Source of the DNA: Metapseudomonas boanensis
Lineage (GTDB): Bacteria; Pseudomonadota; Gammaproteobacteria; Pseudomonadales; Pseudomonadaceae
DNA: 64,000 nt
NCBI RefSeq assembly: GCF_018704125.1
Contig: NZ_JAGTIS010000002.1
Location: 124,001-188,000 of the forward strand
Direction: 5' to 3'
The notes below the pieces were generated by a model that worked only from the letters and a program-made list of their open reading frames with translations, was not told the origin of the DNA and made no database searches. Of the stretch, positions 19,517 through 27,002 are shown piece after piece. The position numbers and the translations under genes were made by a program. Every line of letters begins with the position of its first letter. Within the stretch, counting starts at the first letter, position 1.

Positions 19517-20514
19517 ATGGCCGCCTTCCCGCGCCGCCGAAACTCGACCGGCGTCTCCCCCATCCAGCGCTTGAACGCACGGTAGAAGGTGCTCGGCTCG
19601 GAAAAGCCGGTGCGTTCGACGATGACCTCGATGCGTTCGTCGGTCTTCAACAACAGCTCCTTGGCCAGGCGACAGCGGTAGTCGGTCACCAGGTCGTTGA
19701 AGCGCACGCCGGCCACGGTCAGGCGCTCGCGCAAGCGCCGCGCCGGCATGTTCAGGCGCGTCGCCACCTGTTCCAGGGTCGCGCCGCCATCCACCAGCAG
19801 CTCACCGATCAGCTCGCGCACCTGGCGCACCAGGTCCAGGCGCTCCACCTCCGCGAGTTGTCGCCGTGCCTGGGATTCGTGCATGCGCAGCAGGTCCGAC
19901 GCGGCGTGGCGGGAAGGTTCGTCGAGCACGGCAGCATCGAAGATCAGCGCAAAACGCTCAGCCCCCAGGCGCGCCGGGCAGCCATAGACGGCCTGATAAC
20001 GCTCAGCAGGGGCGCCCTCGGCATGCATCAATTGCACCTCCTGCGGCTTGAAGGCACCTTCGGTCAGGGCATGGAACAGGCGGATAGCTGCACCGGCGAG
20101 CATCTCCGGAAAGTGTCGGTTGCTTCCCGGATGCTGGCCGAGAGCGAGCACGGCGCGGCCACCCTCGATTTCCAAGCCGGCATCGAGGGTGTCGGAGAGC
20201 AGGCGCACATAACGCAGTGCATGGCGCAGGCCTTCGCCGAAAGTGCTGCTGGAGAGGAACAGGTATTCCAGCAGCAGGCCGTGGAAGGCAGACAGGTGGC
20301 CGGCCAGATAAAGGCCCACATGCTCTTCGCCGCACTCATCGGCTGCGGCCTTCCAGAACTGGGTTTGGGCAGCATGGGGAAAACGCCCGGCCGGCAAGCC
20401 GCCTGGCGGCAGGCCCACGCGCCCGAGCACTTTGTCAGGGTCAGTGCCGCTGGCACGCAGGGCGTCGATCACCGGTCGCATCAGCGTCACGTCGTCGGTC
20501 AGATCACGCATCAT
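19513..20514 (-). CDS. AraC-family transcriptional regulator with arabinose-binding-like N-terminal domain
   Basis: The 333-residue protein has a long N-terminal ligand domain ([20 protein letters not shown] through [11 protein letters not shown]) of the Arabinose_bd type and a C-terminal double helix-turn-helix ([19 protein letters not shown] and [20 protein letters not shown], ending [14 protein letters not shown]). In pseudomonads such regulators often sit beside thiolase/FabG/MaoC lipid genes, which matches the wrecked genes on both sides. It looks intact and overlaps the FabG remnant by a few bases tail to tail. Its original targets may be lost. Confidence 0.85.
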   Translation of the reverse strand: MMRDLTDDVTLMRPVIDALRASGTDPDKVLGRVGLPPGGLPAGRFPHAAQTQFWKAAADECGEEHVGLYLAGHLSAFHGLLLEYLFLSSSTFGEGLRHALRYVRLLSDTLDAGLEIEGGRAVLALGQHPGSNRHFPEMLAGAAIRLFHALTEGAFKPQEVQLMHAEGAPAERYQAVYGCPARLGAERFALIFDAAVLDEPSRHAASDLLRMHESQARRQLAEVERLDLVRQVRELIGELLVDGGATLEQVATRLNMPARRLRERLTVAGVRFNDLVTDYRCRLAKELLLKTDERIEVIVERTGFSEPSTFYRAFKRWMGETPVEFRRRGKAAI

Positions 20515-20696
20515 TTTCGTAGTTTTCTTGTTATCTGCGAGGCGCGGCCATCTTATGCAGCTTTCTCCCCGCCACTCAAGGCTGCAACGCAGGCGGCAGA
20601 GCGATTGACTGCCCTGCCAGGGTCTTGGGCCGGGCGGCCAATATGCCGCCCCTACTACTGGCTATGCTGGCTCCATTCGCTTACAGGAGACTGACC

Positions 20697-20895
20697 ATGG
20701 CCACCGACTGGCTCGACCTGCCCGCGCGCCCTGCCCGCCGCCGGTTATGAAGTGGAGGTGCGCTTCCAGAAACCCATGCTGCTCCCCAGCGAAGTGTCGT
20801 TGCTGGCCAGCGATCCAGCGCCCAGCGGCCCGCTCGCCCTGTGCGGCAAAGATGACGTGCCGCATATGACAGGCAGTTGGAAGCCGATCAGCTAA
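20697..20895 (+). pseudogene. MaoC-like hydratase remnant
   Basis: An ATG at 20697 (MATDWLDLPARPARRR) stops after 17 codons. The next frame continues AAGYEVEVRFQKPMLLPSEV, then SLLASDPAPSGPLALCGKDD and HMTGSWKPIS, ending with TAA at 20893. This resembles the C-terminal hot-dog region of MaoC-family hydratases (EVRFLRPV, HMTGSWR). Most of the gene is deleted. Its position fits a former thiolase/FabG/AraC/MaoC cluster. Confidence 0.6.
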
Positions 20896-20949
20896 GGCTT
20901 GCGCCAGTACACCTTCAGCAGGAAGCTATGCGGTTCCAAGGAGAGCCGC

Positions 20950-21255
20950 ATGAACCTCGACGAACTCACCGCCCGCTTGCACGCCATCCGCGATCGCAAC
21001 GACTGGCGGCAATTCCACAGCCCGAAGAACCTGGCCATGGCCGCCAGCGTCGAAATGGCCGAGCTGGTGGAAATCTTCCAATGGCTGACTGAAGAGCAGT
21101 CCCGCCAACTGCCCCCGGAAAAGCTCGAACACGCAGGCCAGGAAGTGGGCGACATCGTTCTCTACCTGCTGCTGCTCTGCGCCGAACTCGGCCTGGACAT
21201 GGAGCAAGTGGTACGCGCCAAACTGGCCGACAGCGAACGGCGATTCAGCTCATGA
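20950..21255 (+). CDS. MazG-like nucleotide pyrophosphohydrolase
   Basis: The 101-residue protein (MNLDELTARLHAIRDRNDWR) fits the short MazG-like / dCTPase-type all-alpha NTP pyrophosphohydrolases. The metal-binding helices show VEMAELVEIFQW (EXXE) and EVGDIVLYLLLLC (EXXD). It would hydrolyse non-canonical or excess dNTPs. The ATG at 20950 is preceded by AAGGAGAG; the longer frame to 20899 runs into the MaoC remnant. Its end overlaps the cmoM start by four bases, indicating coupling. Confidence 0.82.
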   Translation: MNLDELTARLHAIRDRNDWRQFHSPKNLAMAASVEMAELVEIFQWLTEEQSRQLPPEKLEHAGQEVGDIVLYLLLLCAELGLDMEQVVRAKLADSERRFSS

Positions 21256-22001
21256 CTGATAGGCACTTCGATGATTTGGCGACGCGTTTCGCCGAGAAAA
21301 TCTACGGTGGAGCCAAAGGCGCCATTCGCCTCGCGGTGCTCCAGGCCGACCTGGCCGAAGCCCTGCCCGATCGTCCCCTGCGTGTGCTCGATGTAGGCGC
21401 CGGTCTCGGCCACATGTCGCTCTGGCTGGCCGAACGAGGTCATCAGGTAACCGTCGCCGAGCCCGCCGAACCAATGCTTGAAGGCGCCCGCCAGCGCTTT
21501 GCCGGGGCGGGCCAGCCGGCCACCTTCCTCCAGGCCCCCTGGCAGGAACTGCTGGGCCAACTGACCGAGCCTTACGACCTGGTGCTATGCCACGCCGTGC
21601 TGGAATGGCTGGCCGAGCCCCACGCGATCCTGCCCGTGCTGCACCAGCTCACAGCAAAGGGCGGCATGCTATCTCTGGCCTTCTACAACAAGGACGCGCT
21701 GATCTACCGCAACCTGCTCAAGGGGCACTTCCGCAAGCTGCGCAAGGAGAAGTTTTCCGGCGAAGGCCAGAGCCTGACCCCGCAGCGGCCGCTCGACCCT
21801 CGTGAGCTGGCCACGCAACTCGACGGACTCTGGCAGGTCGAACAACAGAGCGGTGTGCGCGTATTCCACGACTACATGCCGCAGGAATTCCAGGCCAAGG
21901 CCGAACTGGTGGATCTGTTGGAAATGGAACTCGCCTATCGGCGCCACCCCAGTTTCATGGGCCTGGGCCGCTACCTGCACTGGATCTGCCGGCCGCTTTG
22001 A
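21252..22001 (+). CDS. cmoM: tRNA 5-carboxymethoxyuridine methyltransferase CmoM
   Basis: This 249-residue class I SAM-dependent methyltransferase has the binding motif [17 protein letters not shown]. It opens with the CmoM-type [20 protein letters not shown] and has the characteristic [20 protein letters not shown] and [13 protein letters not shown] segments. CmoM methylates cmo5U at position 34 of certain tRNAs to mcmo5U. It overlaps the MazG-like gene by four bases and is followed by a lipoprotein gene. Confidence 0.88.
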   Translation: MTDRHFDDLATRFAEKIYGGAKGAIRLAVLQADLAEALPDRPLRVLDVGAGLGHMSLWLAERGHQVTVAEPAEPMLEGARQRFAGAGQPATFLQAPWQELLGQLTEPYDLVLCHAVLEWLAEPHAILPVLHQLTAKGGMLSLAFYNKDALIYRNLLKGHFRKLRKEKFSGEGQSLTPQRPLDPRELATQLDGLWQVEQQSGVRVFHDYMPQEFQAKAELVDLLEMELAYRRHPSFMGLGRYLHWICRPL

Positions 22002-22012
22002 AGGGAGGCCCC

Positions 22013-22612
22013 ATGAAACGCCTCGGACTATTGGCCGCCGCCGCCATCCTTGGCGCCTGCCAGAGCTCCAATCCATACATCGCCGTATCCAACCCGCTGC
22101 CGCCCGCCCCACCGGGCGCGGCGACCATCTTCGATGCCAGCGCCTACCCCGCCGCACCGCGCGACTACGGCCGTTATCGCGACTGGACCTGGCTCGACGG
22201 CCGCCTGCCGGCCGGCAACAACTGGGCAACGCCCGAGCAAATGGCCGAGATGGTCAATTCCGGTCTCGACCAGCACGGCCTGCGCCAGGCCCGCCATGTC
22301 GCCGATGCCGACCTCCTGGTGGCCGCCGACCTGCGCTTCGAGCGGCGCCTGCGGCAGTATGATGACTACGGCGGAGCCTACTATGGCAGCGGCCCCTGGC
22401 GTGACCAGTACGGTGCCTGGGCCAGCGTGCCCATCGTGCGCACTTATGAACAGGAAGTCGCGGTGGTCTATCTGGAGTTCTTCGACGCCCACGACAATCA
22501 ACGCGTATGGAGCGGCAGCGCGGAAACTGACGCCATCGGCAGCCGCACCGACTGGGCCAATGCGCTGCGTCAGGCGGTGCGGGAAGCGCTGGATGACTAT
22601 CCACCGCGTTGA
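22013..22612 (+). CDS. DUF4136 lipoprotein
   Basis: The 199-residue protein starts at ATG 22013 ([20 protein letters not shown]), with GGAGG-like sequence upstream; the lipobox is LGAC. The mature part has the DUF4136 pattern [35 protein letters not shown] and [20 protein letters not shown]. Function is unknown. A second, shorter DUF4136 lipoprotein follows 137 bases downstream, probably a paralogue. Confidence 0.8.
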   Translation: MKRLGLLAAAAILGACQSSNPYIAVSNPLPPAPPGAATIFDASAYPAAPRDYGRYRDWTWLDGRLPAGNNWATPEQMAEMVNSGLDQHGLRQARHVADADLLVAADLRFERRLRQYDDYGGAYYGSGPWRDQYGAWASVPIVRTYEQEVAVVYLEFFDAHDNQRVWSGSAETDAIGSRTDWANALRQAVREALDDYPPR

Positions 22613-22749
22613 AGTCCGAGCCGGCTCGACCGTCACTCATCTTCACTTCGGGGAGAGGGACGGGGGTGACGGCAGCGCCTCCTGACATTCCCCTTGCCCC
22701 CTGCCCAGCCTTGCGCTTCGATAAAGGCAATGGCACTGGAGAACGCACC

Positions 22750-23304
22750 ATGATCCGCCATACGCTGCTGCTTCCCCTCCTCCTGTTGCTGGCCGCGTGC
22801 CAGACCTACCAGGTCAATCGCGACTACGACAGCAGCCGTGATTTCGCCGCCTACCACACCTGGAGCTGGAAGGAGCCCGCTGTGCAATACAGCCCGGACG
22901 ACCCTCGCATCAAGAGCGACCTCACCGGACAACGCATCCGCGAAGCCGTTGGCGAGCAACTGGACCAGCGCGGCCTCCGGCCCGCCACCGATAAACCTGA
23001 TCTGATGGTGCAATCCTGGCTGATCGTCGACGAACGACAGCAACAATCCAACTACAACTATGGCGGTTACTGGGGCGGTGGATGGAATGGGTATTGGGGC
23101 GGACCGGCCTACACCGAAACCCGCATCTACACCTACAAGGTCGCCACCATTCAGGTAGATTTCTTCGACGGCAAGGACGGCAAACTGGTCTGGCGCGGTA
23201 GCGCAGAGCAGATCATGAAAGCCTCGCCGCCAAACCCTGCCGAGCGTGAAGCCGCGATCCGCGAGACGGTCGCCAAGGTGATCGCACAGTACCCGCCACA
23301 ATGA
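22750..23304 (+). CDS. DUF4136 lipoprotein (second copy)
   Basis: The 184-residue product begins MIRHTLLLPLLLLLAACQTY, with lipobox LAAC. It contains DSSRDFAAYHTWSWKEPAVQ, the DUF4136 phrase DLMVQSWLIVDERQQQ, a Gly/Tyr/Trp-rich loop (GGYWGGGWNGYWGG) and VDFFDGKDGKLVWRGSAEQI. It shares architecture with the preceding lipoprotein. Start ATG 22750; the frame continues upstream to 22609 without signal-peptide character. Function is unknown; an envelope role is inferred. Confidence 0.8.
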   Translation: MIRHTLLLPLLLLLAACQTYQVNRDYDSSRDFAAYHTWSWKEPAVQYSPDDPRIKSDLTGQRIREAVGEQLDQRGLRPATDKPDLMVQSWLIVDERQQQSNYNYGGYWGGGWNGYWGGPAYTETRIYTYKVATIQVDFFDGKDGKLVWRGSAEQIMKASPPNPAEREAAIRETVAKVIAQYPPQ

Positions 23305-23311
23305 GGACGTG

Positions 23312-23815
23312 ATGACCCAGAACCCCCTGCAATTCCAGCACCGCCCCGCTAGCGCTCAGGACCTGGACGAGGTGGTGCGCTTCCCGCAGGACGCGGACGA
23401 GTTGTTCTTCGCCTACCCGAAAGCCAGCTGGCCGCTCACTGTCGGTCAACTCGCCGCTGCCATGGCCGAACGTCGTGGCAGCACCGTCGCGCTGCTGGAT
23501 GGCCGAGTGGCCGGCTTCGCCAACTTCTACCAATGGCAGCACGGCGACTACTGTGCCCTCGGCAACGTGATGGTGGCACCCTGGGCACGCCGCCAGGGCG
23601 TAGCCCAGTACCTGATCGAAGCCATGGAGCGCTTGGCCATCGAACAGTACAAGGCCCGCCTGATGAAGGTTTCCTGCTTCAATGCCAATGCCGGCGGCCT
23701 GCTGCTCTACAGCCGGCTCGGCTACCAACCGAGCGGCATTGTCGAACGCCTGGGCCCGGATGGGCGGCGTGTAGCGCTGGTGCAACTGGACAAGTCCCTT
23801 GAGCCGGCCCAGTAA
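23312..23815 (+). CDS. GNAT-family N-acetyltransferase
   Basis: This 167-residue protein shows the GNAT core: GRVAGFANFYQWQHGDYCAL, then GNVMVAPWARRQGVAQYLIE, where RRQGVA is the acetyl-CoA pyrophosphate loop, and NANAGGLLLYSRLGYQPSGI. The substrate cannot be predicted. Start codons GTG (23309) and ATG (23312) are adjacent; the ATG behind GAGG is preferred. It begins eight bases after the DUF4136 stop and overlaps the next gene. Confidence 0.82.
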   Translation: MTQNPLQFQHRPASAQDLDEVVRFPQDADELFFAYPKASWPLTVGQLAAAMAERRGSTVALLDGRVAGFANFYQWQHGDYCALGNVMVAPWARRQGVAQYLIEAMERLAIEQYKARLMKVSCFNANAGGLLLYSRLGYQPSGIVERLGPDGRRVALVQLDKSLEPAQ

Positions 23816-24176
23816 GGCACAGCGCGTCCTCATTGTGGTCAGCAGCGGCCCCAGCACGCCCGCCCGTTGCGCCGCGCCCTTCCATACCGCCACCTTGCTG
23901 GCCTGCATGGACGCCGAGGTAACCCTTTTCCTCAGCGGCGAAGCCACCCAGTTGGCCCGCAGCGACGTGGCCGAACATCTCTGCGCCATTCCGGGGGGTG
24001 AGCCGATACGCTACTTCATCCAGCAGGCCAAGCTGGCCGGCGCGCGCCTGCTGATGTGCCGCGCACCTGGGGTTTCGATCGACGAGGGCGCATTGATTCC
24101 CGAACTGGACGAGATCGCCAGCGGCGGCGAACTGGCGCAAATGATCCTGGAATACGACCGGGTGCTAACGCTATGA
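23799..24176 (+). CDS. DsrE-like sulfur-transfer family protein
   Basis: The 125-residue protein starts at TTG 23799 inside the end of the acetyltransferase gene. It has the DsrE fold pattern: KAQRVLIVVSSGPSTPARCA, AEVTLFLSGEATQLARSD, IRYFIQQAKLAGARLLMCRA (with the conserved strand-terminal Cys87) and IASGGELAQMILEYDRVLTL. DsrE-family proteins carry persulfide sulfur on that cysteine. It overlaps the following GcvH-like gene by four bases, so the two are likely co-translated. The partner suggests handling of a lipoyl-bound or protein-bound sulfur intermediate, but this is inference. Confidence 0.75.
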   Translation: MSRPSKAQRVLIVVSSGPSTPARCAAPFHTATLLACMDAEVTLFLSGEATQLARSDVAEHLCAIPGGEPIRYFIQQAKLAGARLLMCRAPGVSIDEGALIPELDEIASGGELAQMILEYDRVLTL

Positions 24177-24637
24177 ACATCCATGGACTCGACTTCCCCG
24201 ACCATCTTCTTTATGCGCCCGACTACAACCTCTGGCTGCACGAGGAAGCCAATGGCAGCCTGACTCTCGGGCTCACAGCCTACGGCTGCGCGATCTACGG
24301 GCAAATATTCGCCTTCACCCCCAAGCGGGATGGCCAGCATATCGACAAGGACCGCAGCTTCGGCGTGGTGGAGTTCGCCAAGGCCGCCTGTTCGGCACGC
24401 AGTCCCCTGGCGGGCGTCATTCAGGTCAGCAACGAAGCGGTAGTTCGCCGCCCGGCCCTGATCAATCAGGACTGTTATGGCGCTGGCTGGATGGTGCGGA
24501 TTCAACCAGACGACTGGGCCAGCGCCAGAGCCGACTTTCTTAGCGGCGACGACGCTCTTGCAGCCTTCGCCGAACGCATGCGTCTGGACGGTTACGACCC
24601 GGAAGATGAAGGGGTGCAGGCATTGGGGCGGGACTGA
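24173..24637 (+). CDS. Glycine cleavage H-like lipoyl carrier protein
   Basis: The 154-residue product begins MNIHGLDFPDHLLYAPDYNL and follows the GcvH fold through GSLTLGLTAYGCAIYGQIFA. The lipoyl-lysine region reads VVEFAKAACSARSPLAGVIQ, with Lys70 in place, as in the GcvH pattern VESVKAAS. GYGAGWM-like text follows (CYGAGWMVRIQP). It is not in a gcvPT cluster and is translationally coupled to a DsrE-like protein. It resembles lipoate-binding proteins of sulfur metabolism in arrangement, though a true glycine-cleavage role cannot be excluded. Confidence 0.78.
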   Translation: MNIHGLDFPDHLLYAPDYNLWLHEEANGSLTLGLTAYGCAIYGQIFAFTPKRDGQHIDKDRSFGVVEFAKAACSARSPLAGVIQVSNEAVVRRPALINQDCYGAGWMVRIQPDDWASARADFLSGDDALAAFAERMRLDGYDPEDEGVQALGRD

Positions 24638-24732
24638 AACGGTGCCCTGGAGTTAACACGCATCAGGCCGATGCTGATGCTTGCCGAAGCCCGACGCGAG
24701 TGCGTGGGCTCCGGTTGCAAATGCACGATCGC

Positions 24733-25275
24733 TTAGTAGTCGTCGTGGTCGTTCCGGTCGTCGTTTTTCATCGAAGAAGTCGTGGCGTTGCGCAAGCCCT
24801 TCTCATTGTGGTCACCGGGCGTTGAGGTCGAGATCGAGCGCGCCTTGGAAAGACCGGTGGTATCCCGGGACTTGGCCAGGCCCGAAGTGACCGAGCCGTG
24901 GCCGTTATCATCGTCGCTGTCGCGTCCATAGTGGTGGCCGCCGTCATCGCGACTGTCGCGACCGTAGTGGTTGCCACTCTCACCACGATCCCGCGACGCC
25001 TTGTCCGCGTGGTCGCCGCTCCGGCCATAACCATGACCGCTACCAAGCCCACCGCCGAAGCCACCACCATGGCCACCACCGTAACCGCCACCATGGCCGC
25101 CGCCGTGGCCACCGCCACCGCCGCCACCGCCGCCACCGCCACCGCCACCGCCACCGCCATTACCACGGGCATAGACGGAACCGAAGAACGACAGCTCACT
25201 AGGCAGCATCGCCGCCGAGCCAAGCATGAACGCGCATGCGGCAAGGGCGATGAGAGACTTCTTGTGTTTAGACAT
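24733..25275 (-). CDS. Secreted Gly/His-rich hypothetical protein
   Basis: The 180-residue protein has a signal peptide (MSKHKKSLIALAACAFMLGS, cleavage probably near VYARG). A run of about 17 glycines follows, then GHGGGHGGGYGGG-type repeats and a charged Asp/Arg/His tail with repeated HYGRDS motifs and a final DDRNDHDDY. Composition suggests a disordered, possibly metal-binding extracytoplasmic protein. The glycine run is encoded by a GCC-like triplet repeat and may vary in length. No family was recognised. Confidence 0.6.
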   Translation of the reverse strand: MSKHKKSLIALAACAFMLGSAAMLPSELSFFGSVYARGNGGGGGGGGGGGGGGGGGHGGGHGGGYGGGHGGGFGGGLGSGHGYGRSGDHADKASRDRGESGNHYGRDSRDDGGHHYGRDSDDDNGHGSVTSGLAKSRDTTGLSKARSISTSTPGDHNEKGLRNATTSSMKNDDRNDHDDY

Positions 25276-25641
25276 GGTGCCTCCACAGGCAATACGACGA
25301 GACAGTCTTAGGACAAGTCCTACTGGCCTTGGTTCTCGATTAGCCGACGAAACGACGTGAACTGGGCGACAGTTGGCAAAAGAGTGAAGGCACTGGGGCC
25401 CTCAAGCAGGACTGGCCATCCTTGGCAGGTGCGAAATCATTCGCAAAAGGCCGCAAAGAGGCCTCAATCTATAGGTCAAGCAGCAGACCCCCGGTCTGCG
25501 TGGCGGATGAATTCGACCCTACACTTACAAGAGGCATCGCCTTCGGCTGGTGCCGGGCGGGGAGCGGGAGGCTCCTCCTTGTGTGCCGGAAACGCCGGCT
25601 GGCTGGGAGCGACAAACCGGCGTCCTGGCTGGAGGTGTCTC
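25276..25641. other. Intergenic region with degenerate dispersed repeat
   Basis: These 366 bases between divergent genes contain GGTGCGAAATCATTCGCAAA (from 25428) and GGATGAATTCGACCCTACAC (to about 25525), degraded arms of the repeat type seen intact at 16205-16300. No gene or strong promoter was recognised. Confidence 0.5.
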
Positions 25642-26109
25642 ATGACCATGGTCACCCAGTTGCAAAGCTGCCTCACGCAGCATAATTCCCGCTATGACGT
25701 GCTGTCCCATGCCGCATCCGTGACCACCCGCGAAGCCGCGCGCCGTGCCGGTGTACCGCCCCAGCAGATGGCCAAGCCGGTAATCCTCGACGACTTCCAG
25801 GGCCACTGGCTGATGGCAGTGGTGCCTGCTACGCGTCACGTCGACCTGGAGAAAGTCCACAAACTGACCCACCGCCACTGGCGACTGGCCCGTGAGGGCG
25901 ATTTCAGCAAACGCTTCGGCGACTGCGAATTGGGCGCCATCCCTGCAGTCGGCAACATCTTCGGCCTGGAAACCCTGATCGACCAATCCCTGACCGAACA
26001 GCCGGACATCTACTTCGAGGCCGGCGATCACAACGAACTGGTGCACATGAGCGGACAGCAGTATCTGGAGCTGATGCCCGAGGCCAAACGCGGCCGCTTC
26101 TGTGAGTGA
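25642..26109 (+). CDS. YbaK/ProX-type aminoacyl-tRNA deacylase
   Basis: The 155-residue protein starts at ATG 25642 (MTMVTQLQSCLTQHNSRYDV) behind GGAGG. It has the YbaK/prolyl-tRNA editing-like fold, seen in QQMAKPVILDDFQGHWLMAV (with the conserved lysine), HVDLEKVHKLTHRHWRLARE, ELGAIPAVGNIFGLETLIDQ and FEAGDHNELVHMSGQQYLEL. Members hydrolyse mischarged tRNAs such as Ala- or Cys-tRNA-Pro. The exact specificity is open. It is the last gene before the duplicated tRNA-Sec end at 26219. Confidence 0.82.
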   Translation: MTMVTQLQSCLTQHNSRYDVLSHAASVTTREAARRAGVPPQQMAKPVILDDFQGHWLMAVVPATRHVDLEKVHKLTHRHWRLAREGDFSKRFGDCELGAIPAVGNIFGLETLIDQSLTEQPDIYFEAGDHNELVHMSGQQYLELMPEAKRGRFCE

Positions 26110-26218
26110 TTGAGGCCAGGTACGAAGGGGAAGCAGGCATTTGGCCCGGGGGGTGGTTTGGCCCTGATGTCTGCTTCGCCTCTGAACCTACCCACAGGAA
26201 CAAGTAGCTTGAAATGGA

Positions 26219-26237
26219 CGGAAGGCAGTGGGAGTCG
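26219..26237 (-). repeat. Distal attachment-like copy of the tRNA-Sec 3' end
   Basis: The 19 bases CGGAAGGCAGTGGGAGTCG are identical to 30207-30225, the 3' end of the tRNA-Sec gene. Similarity extends left as GAAATGG in both copies with one extra base here. After the repeat the two sequences diverge. It has the expected position and direction for the far attachment site of an element integrated at the tRNA 3' end. Confidence 0.7.
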
Positions 26238-26280
26238 CCCCCAGTAAATTGCCTGCCCGTTGCGCCGCAATCCTTGCTAT

Positions 26281-26305
26281 TGCCGGGTTTCCAGCAAACC
26301 CGGCA
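26281..26305. other. Perfect 10-bp stem-loop inside the tRNA-Sec element
   Basis: TGCCGGGTTT and AAACCCGGCA pair perfectly around CCAGC. There is no U tract on either strand, so it is not a standard terminator. It lies 44 bases inside the distal repeat, where a recombination or transfer structure could be expected. Confidence 0.6.
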
Positions 26306-26358
26306 AATCGTTCTAGGGGTATTCGTGTCTTTGATGTCGACACTTTCCCGACACGGGC

Positions 26359-26649
26359 TCAGGGGTTGTAACGGCTCTGAGCAACGCACCACTTGCTGGA
26401 CTTGTCGTTCGACTGTTTGCAGTGGTTGCGGAACATCACCTGGGCGTGCCGTTGGCAGTTGCGGAACTGCGTTGACCCCTTTTCATTCTTGCTGCAGACG
26501 CTGTCGAGGGCAATTTCACCGTTCCGTTCCTGCCAGTTCAGGTAGTAATTATCGCTATCCGCCTGTGTGACATTGGATTTAGGTGTTGCGGCAAACGCCA
26601 TGCTTGCCATGAGAACCAGTGCGCTGCCCAGTGCGAATCGGATGACCAT
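26359..26649 (-). CDS. Small secreted hypothetical protein
   Basis: This 96-residue protein begins with a clear signal peptide (MVIRFALGSALVLMASMAFA, cleavage before ATPKS). The mature part has four cysteines (VCSKNEK, RNCQRHAQ, NHCKQSN, WCVAQS) that could form two disulfides, and basic character. AGGAG lies seven bases before the ATG. No family was recognised. It lies inside the putative tRNA-Sec element. Confidence 0.65.
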   Translation of the reverse strand: MVIRFALGSALVLMASMAFAATPKSNVTQADSDNYYLNWQERNGEIALDSVCSKNEKGSTQFRNCQRHAQVMFRNHCKQSNDKSSKWCVAQSRYNP

Positions 26650-26650
26650 A

Positions 26651-26920
26651 TCAGCTCCTAACTAGATGCTCGTGCGTGATGGCGCCTTCTGGAGGCGCCT
26701 TTCTCATTTGGTCGGGCCAGGCTCCCTGGCGGGTACGCTCGGCGTGGTGACTCATTTCCCGAAAAACCGACGCGAATAGTGCGCAGCGGCCATAGACGCC
26801 GCAAGGGCTCGATACCCACTTGAGGTGACCGCCCGTCGCCACGCCCAAGGTACGGACGATCGAGCTCCCAACGACTGGTCGGGCGACATAAGGGGCATGG
26901 GGATCGGAAGTCTTCGTCAT
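26651..26920 (-). CDS. Possible small hypothetical protein
   Basis: An 89-codon frame (MTKTSDPHAPYVARPVVGSS) ends one base before the next gene, with its stop between that gene's ribosome site and ATG, as in coupled operons. Against it, the upstream ribosome site is weak, no domain is visible, and the hairpin at 26681-26705 falls in its 3' part. Doubtful. Confidence 0.25.
   Translation of the reverse strand: MTKTSDPHAPYVARPVVGSSIVRTLGVATGGHLKWVSSPCGVYGRCALFASVFREMSHHAERTRQGAWPDQMRKAPPEGAITHEHLVRS
26681..26705 (+). terminator. Terminator-like hairpin, rightward
   Basis: GGCGCCT and AGGCGCC form a 7-bp stem with a five-base loop, followed by TTTCT on the plus strand. No rightward gene ends nearby, so its purpose is unclear; it may be a leftover of the element. 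Confidence 0.4.
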
Positions 26921-27002
26921 CGTTTGCCTGACGTCTCTTCCTTCAGTCCCGGGGCAGGCAAATAAACCGCCCCCTGTTTCACTTTTTTCTCTCCGCGGTC
27001 CC

